This document shows positions 5,658 to 8,267 of a DNA stretch of 8,267 bases, piece by piece. The DNA lies in the NCBI GenBank assembly GCA_051653405.1, contig JBOFWC010000052.1, forward strand, positions 1 to 8,267, given 5' to 3'. The stretch comes from Proteocatella sp051653405 (lineage in GTDB: Bacteria > Bacillota > Clostridia > Peptostreptococcales > Filifactoraceae). Below the pieces are notes generated by a model. The model did no database searches. It was not told where the DNA came from and worked only from the letters and a program-made list of their open reading frames with translations. Within the stretch, counting starts at the first letter, position 1; the number at the start of each line of letters is the position of its first letter. Both the position numbers and the translations under genes were made by a program.

Positions 5658-6941
5658 TTCAGTCACAATTCTTACTGGTTCTTTATCGTCCAAATAATCC
5701 TGCCCTTTTACAACTACTGTTTCTCCAACTGAAAGCCCTGAAGAAACAATTAAACGCTCTCCATTATCATCAGAAACCACAATATTTCGTTTTTCTACAG
5801 TGTTGTCACTTTTTAAAACAAATACAAAATAATCTTCATTTTCTTTTATCGCGGTATCAATCGCTATACTTATAACATTATTTTTTACTTTATCGTAAAG
5901 CTTAACACTCGCATGCATTCCAGGTTTTATAGATTTTGAAGGATTATCTATTTCTACTTTAACTTGATAAAGTCCAGTTTGAGGATCAGCCGATGAACTT
6001 ATTCCCTGTATTCTCCCAGAAAAAACTTTATCTTCAAAAATATCAAACTTAACCTCACACTTAGAATCCTTATTTATTCTATTTAAATTTTCTTCTGTAA
6101 TAGGAATATCTAGTATAATTTTTCTATAATCAGATACTGTCATAACTGGAGTTTGTCCATTTCCTGCAGCTCTTCCTACTTCAACTTTTATTATACCTAC
6201 CTCTCCGTCTATATCAGATCTTACCGTCATATCATCATATTGTTTTTTTACACTGTCATATGTAGCTTCAGCTTGCTTTACCTGTGATGCTGCTACATCT
6301 GCATTTGTTCCTTGAATTTCATTTACATAAAGATCATAATTTTTTTTAGCTGTTTCATACTGACTTTTCGCTAAATCTAGTGAATCTGTCATTTGTTCAA
6401 AGTCTTTTTTACTTATGCCTCCACTTTCAAAAAGCAGTTTGCCTCTTTCATGATTAACCTTTGCATCTTCATAGTTTATTTTAGCTGAGTTTAAAAGTGT
6501 TTTAAGTTCTTGCATTCTTTGCTCATTTAATGCCCCAACTGTATTTTGAGAATTACTTTTTGCCATATCATAGGTAGCTTCAGCTTGTTTTATCTGAGAA
6601 TCTAAATCTTCACTATTCATTGTAAAAAGAACATCTCCTTTTTTGACGATTTGCCCTGGGATTACATGTATGCTTTCTACTACAGCCGCATTTTTAGGTA
6701 TTATCTGCGATTCTTTTTCTGCCCTTGCAGTTGCGAAAACTTCTATATATTTTTCAAAAGAATTATTCTCTACTTTTTCCACCTGTACCGGTATACCTTT
6801 TTCTTCTACTACTTCTTCTTTTCCTAAAGTATTTATCAATATACGCGCTACAAAAGCTATAACTATTATTGCTAAAACTATAAGAAGGACTCTTTTGCTC
6901 TTCTTATTTAGCTTTATTCTATCGCTATTTTTCTTTTTCAT
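5655..6941 (-). CDS. RND efflux periplasmic-adaptor-like (membrane fusion) protein
   Basis: This 428-residue HlyD/AcrA-type adaptor has a Lys-rich cytoplasmic start and one membrane anchor (about 18-37, VLLIVLAIIVIAFVARILI). There is no lipobox, so it is held by an uncleaved helix and faces outward. The domain order is lipoyl half 1 (about 84-110, VESIHVIPGQIVKKGDVLF), a long alpha-helical hairpin (about 112-235), lipoyl half 2 (about 239-271, RSDIDGEVGIIKVEVGRAAG), a beta-barrel (about 272-350) and a membrane-proximal domain (351-428). The octapeptide KQAEATYD occurs on both hairpin arms (118-125 and 222-229). It is the first gene of the operon and its stop overlaps the RND ribosome site, so it partners that permease. 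The start is supported by AAAGAGG (6954-6948), with GAGG 6 nt upstream of the ATG. The AcrA-like family is certain. In a Gram-positive it would not reach an outer-membrane channel, and its mechanical role there is unclear. Confidence 0.92.
   Translation of the reverse strand: MKKKNSDRIKLNKKSKRVLLIVLAIIVIAFVARILINTLGKEEVVEEKGIPVQVEKVENNSFEKYIEVFATARAEKESQIIPKNAAVVESIHVIPGQIVKKGDVLFTMNSEDLDSQIKQAEATYDMAKSNSQNTVGALNEQRMQELKTLLNSAKINYEDAKVNHERGKLLFESGGISKKDFEQMTDSLDLAKSQYETAKKNYDLYVNEIQGTNADVAASQVKQAEATYDSVKKQYDDMTVRSDIDGEVGIIKVEVGRAAGNGQTPVMTVSDYRKIILDIPITEENLNRINKDSKCEVKFDIFEDKVFSGRIQGISSSADPQTGLYQVKVEIDNPSKSIKPGMHASVKLYDKVKNNVISIAIDTAIKENEDYFVFVLKSDNTVEKRNIVVSDDNGERLIVSSGLSVGETVVVKGQDYLDDKEPVRIVTE
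6256..6596. repeat. 29-nt near-identical repeat within the adaptor gene (6256-6284 and 6568-6596)
   Basis: Two segments 312 nt apart match at 26 of 29 positions, including the exact 14-mer GTAGCTTCAGCTTG at 6262-6275 and 6574-6587. They encode Q(V/I)KQAEATYD on the two arms of the coiled-coil hairpin. They could reflect local duplication or gene conversion, or strong selection on both arms with similar codon use. Confidence 0.6.
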
Positions 6942-7032
6942 CCGTTTCCTCTTTTTGATATTAAAATAGTAAATTGTACCTTAAAATCTAACAAAAAACA
7001 TATTAACTGTTTTTCACGATTCCCCCTTTCAA

Positions 7033-7054
7033 AAAAACCGACCGCTTGGTTTTT
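7033..7054. promoter_or_regulatory. putative TetR-family operator of the efflux operon
   Basis: This imperfect palindrome is centred at 7043/7044. Its core AACCGACCGCTTGGTT (7036-7051) matches its own reverse complement at 12 of 16 positions. With the flanking AAA/TTT the 22 bases match at 18. It is conspicuously GC-rich in very AT-rich surroundings. ACCGACCG-type half-sites resemble operators known for several TetR/AcrR repressors. It directly abuts the -10 at 7055-7060 on the side where transcription starts, so a bound dimer would block initiation. The TetR protein of the same operon is the obvious ligand. This pairing is inferred. Confidence 0.72.
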
Positions 7055-7083
7055 ATTTTATTATGTCTATCTTCATTTGTCAA
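7055..7083 (-). promoter_or_regulatory. promoter of the adaptor-RND-tetR operon
   Basis: On the - strand there is a perfect TTGACA -35 (7083-7078), a 17-nt spacer (7077-7061) and a TAAAAT -10 (7060-7055). The start would be near 7048, inside the palindromic operator, leaving a leader of about 105 nt before the adaptor ATG at 6941. It is the best sigma-A-type promoter in the window, as expected of a strong promoter held down by a repressor. Confidence 0.8.
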
Positions 7084-7133
7084 TATTAAAAAAAAGATAT
7101 ATCAATTTGAAATTCTATATAAATAAAATCATA

Positions 7134-7162
7134 CTCAAATTAATTTAAATTCATGATATAAT
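7134..7162 (+). promoter_or_regulatory. putative promoter of the receiver-domain gene
   Basis: TATAAT at 7157-7162 is preceded by TGA at 7154-7156, giving an extended -10 (TGATATAAT). The -35 at 17-nt spacing is CTCAAA (7134-7139), a weak match. The start would be near 7169, a leader of about 20 nt that contains the ribosome site CGGAGGT (7176-7182). It is divergent from the efflux promoter, and its -35 is about 80 nt from the operator, so co-repression by TetR is not obvious. Confidence 0.55.
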
Positions 7163-7189
7163 ATATATTATTTCGCGGAGGTTTATTAT

Positions 7190-7966
7190 ATGAATGAATT
7201 TGAAAAAGTAATTTTAGAAAATATCGTAGTTTTATATATTGAAGATGAAAATTTAACTAGAACTATGATTTCTAATGAATTGAAAAAGTCAATCCCTTGT
7301 TTTTATACAGCTAAAGATGGAATCGATGGCATAGAAAAATATTATAAATATAAGCCCCATATAATAATTACCGATTTAATGATGCCAAATAAAAGTGGAG
7401 TTGAACTTGCTCGAGAATTAAGAGGTAACGGAATTCAATGCCCTATAATTGTAACCTCTATAAAACAAGATTTTGAAAGTATTTTAGAATTAGTCGAATT
7501 AGGAATAGAACAGTATCTTGTAAAGCCAATTAATATTTCAGAATTATTGGATCATATTTTAAGAATTATTAAGAAAAATATTTTTTTTGAAACTGAAAAA
7601 TATATTAATAATAAAGGAATACTCTTAGACCAAGAACGTCAAAAACAAATAGAATCTTTATTTCGAGTATTATGCACTACTTATTTAAAAAGTCTTCTTG
7701 GAAAAGGCCCTCGAAAAGTAGAGGTTTCTATTTCAGGAAATTCTATTGAAATAAAAGCGATTGACGCTCTAACCTTTTTTGAACAGACTTTAATTGACCA
7801 TGGATATGATAATTGTATGATTGATTTTAATAGAACATTTTTATATAAATCTATAAAAAATGATATCGAAGAAAAATTTTCAACATTTTGTAATATGAAA
7901 ATGACCTTAGAAGAAATTGAAGTCAATTCAAAAAAACATTTTGATAAATTTAAATTTTCTTTTTAA
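7190..7966 (+). CDS. response regulator with receiver domain fused to a DUF2294/MpsC-like domain
   Basis: This 258-residue soluble protein starts with a complete CheY-like receiver (about 11-127). It has acidic residues E18/D19, phospho-acceptor D62 in ITDLMMP, T89 in IIVTS, Y109 and K112 in YLVKP. All catalytic and switch residues are present, so it should accept phosphate. After a linker (about 128-148), residues 150-258 resemble DUF2294 (MpsC family): a helix ending YLKSLLGKGPRKVEV, a strand pair, an LTxxE-like turn (LTFFEQTLI), FLYKSIKNDIEEKF, and a C-terminal segment ending SKKHFDKFKFSF. No helix-turn-helix, GGDEF, EAL or kinase domain is visible, so it is unlikely to be a DNA-binding regulator. 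No sensor kinase lies in the window. The start is backed by GGAGG (7177-7181) 8 nt upstream. The gene is monocistronic and ends in a terminator. The receiver is certain. The DUF2294 call is by eye and moderately sure, and the function is unknown. Confidence 0.88.
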   Translation: MNEFEKVILENIVVLYIEDENLTRTMISNELKKSIPCFYTAKDGIDGIEKYYKYKPHIIITDLMMPNKSGVELARELRGNGIQCPIIVTSIKQDFESILELVELGIEQYLVKPINISELLDHILRIIKKNIFFETEKYINNKGILLDQERQKQIESLFRVLCTTYLKSLLGKGPRKVEVSISGNSIEIKAIDALTFFEQTLIDHGYDNCMIDFNRTFLYKSIKNDIEEKFSTFCNMKMTLEEIEVNSKKHFDKFKFSF

Positions 7967-7989
7967 TAAAAAATAAACAATAATATGAT

Positions 7990-8048
7990 ACTTCCAATAA
8001 ATATAGTGTTCATTTAATAAAAACACACTATTCCTTTGGAAGTTTTTT
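7990..8048 (+). terminator. intrinsic terminator after the receiver-domain gene
   Basis: ACTTCCAA (7990-7997) pairs with TTGGAAGT (8036-8043), and ATAGTG (8003-8008) pairs with CACTAT (8026-8031) within it. T8043-T8048 gives a six-T run at and after the base of the stem. It begins 23 nt after the stop codon at 7966, so it is well placed to end that transcript. Confidence 0.82.
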
Positions 8049-8253
8049 AATTTAATAGAAGGTTTTGTTTTTAAAGTTCTAAGTTTAAACTTCTCTTATT
8101 TCTGGATACATAAAAAAGATAACAAATTAACCTGAATTATTCATACAATTTTTAATAAAATGATAAAACACTGTATTTTAAAGCATTATATAGGCGTAGC
8201 CTCTTACACCTATTAGGTGAAACTACAAAAAAAATAGAAAAGGACTCAATTTC
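8049..8253. other. AT-rich intergenic stretch without a complete gene
   Basis: The 301 bases after the receiver gene (7967-8267) hold its terminator and then about 200 bases with no convincing ORF on either strand. A perfect 12-bp palindrome AAGTTTAAACTT lies at 8081-8092. A small structured element lies at about 8189-8226 and is listed separately. No tRNA or known riboswitch class was recognised. Confidence 0.5.
8189..8226. other. small potential RNA structure of unknown class
   Basis: This GC-richer patch contains a perfect hairpin CACCT-ATT-AGGTG (8207-8219) enclosed by GTAG (8196-8199) pairing with CTAC (8223-8226). Competing pairings exist: ATAGG (8190-8194) with CCTAT (8209-8213), and the mini-hairpin GGC-GTA-GCC (8193-8201). 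It lies about 28 nt before a possible start codon, so it could be a regulatory leader. It matches no riboswitch consensus I know, and both strands could fold. Confidence 0.3.
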
Positions 8254-8267
8254 GTGTTAAAGTTTAA
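8254..8267 (+). CDS. possible start of a further gene, cut by the window end
   Basis: GTG at 8254 is preceded by AAAGGA (8238-8243) with a 10-nt spacing and opens a frame V/M-L-K-F that runs off the end. Only four codons are visible, so neither product nor reality can be judged. It is proposed only because of the ribosome site and the structured element just upstream. Confidence 0.22.

Noticed and set aside
6643..6969. 108-codon open frame on the + strand with a hydrophobic end
   Set aside because: It lies antisense to the adaptor start. The Phe/Leu-rich tail is the complement of the lysine-rich N-terminus and membrane anchor, and there is no good ribosome site.
8081..8092. Perfect palindrome AAGTTTAAACTT as an operator
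   Set aside because: It is AT-rich, lies just downstream of a terminator, and has no promoter or gene next to it, so chance is adequate.
1..8267. Mobile elements, CRISPR array, tRNA/rRNA, selenocysteine (in-frame TGA) genes
   Set aside because: No transposase or integrase motifs, no regularly spaced repeats, and no RNA gene signatures were seen. None of the recognised genes contains or needs an in-frame TGA.

Overview
The window is about 8.3 kb of AT-rich DNA with strong AGGAGG-type ribosome binding sites, TTGACA/TATAAT-like promoters and hairpin-plus-T terminators. This points to a low-GC Gram-positive anaerobe. The YedE + TusA-like + DUF3343 cluster and the style of the RND and adaptor proteins suggest the Clostridia, possibly a Peptostreptococcaceae-like lineage. 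That placement is inference, not proof. No transposon, integrase, tRNA, rRNA, CRISPR array or origin was recognised.

Region A (1-1772, + strand) is a compact selenium/sulfur-handling operon. It encodes a YeeE/YedE-family membrane transporter with a duplicated cysteine layout (189-1271), a minimal TusA-like carrier with a CPxP cysteine motif (1273-1479), and a DUF3343 putative Se/S carrier with a CGVC motif (1457-1711) that overlaps the TusA gene by 23 nt. The simplest reading is that YedE imports a reduced sulfur or selenium compound and the two small cysteine proteins carry the chalcogen inside the cell. A long inverted repeat (1723-1772) ends this operon and the one converging on it.

Region B (1773-7083, - strand) is a three-gene efflux operon: membrane-fusion adaptor (5655-6941), RND permease (2472-5642) and TetR-family regulator (1809-2462). 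Both junctions have a TAG stop embedded in the next gene's Shine-Dalgarno, which suggests translational coupling. Upstream are a near-consensus promoter (TTGACA, 17 nt, TAAAAT) and, directly abutting its -10, an imperfect palindrome (AACCGACCGCTTGGTT core). I infer that this is the TetR operator, so the pump would be autorepressed and induced by a ligand.

Region C (7084-8048, + strand) is a divergently transcribed single gene (7190-7966). It has an intact receiver domain followed by a C-terminal domain resembling DUF2294/MpsC, and no DNA-binding output domain. It has its own extended -10 promoter and a terminator hairpin. The last ~220 bases (8049-8267) hold no complete gene. They contain a small structured element (about 8189-8226) and a possible GTG start with a Shine-Dalgarno at the very edge.

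The points most worth following up are the receiver-DUF2294 fusion, the promoter-operator module of the efflux operon, the split chalcogen-carrier cluster, and the RND pump whose proton-relay positions differ from AcrB.
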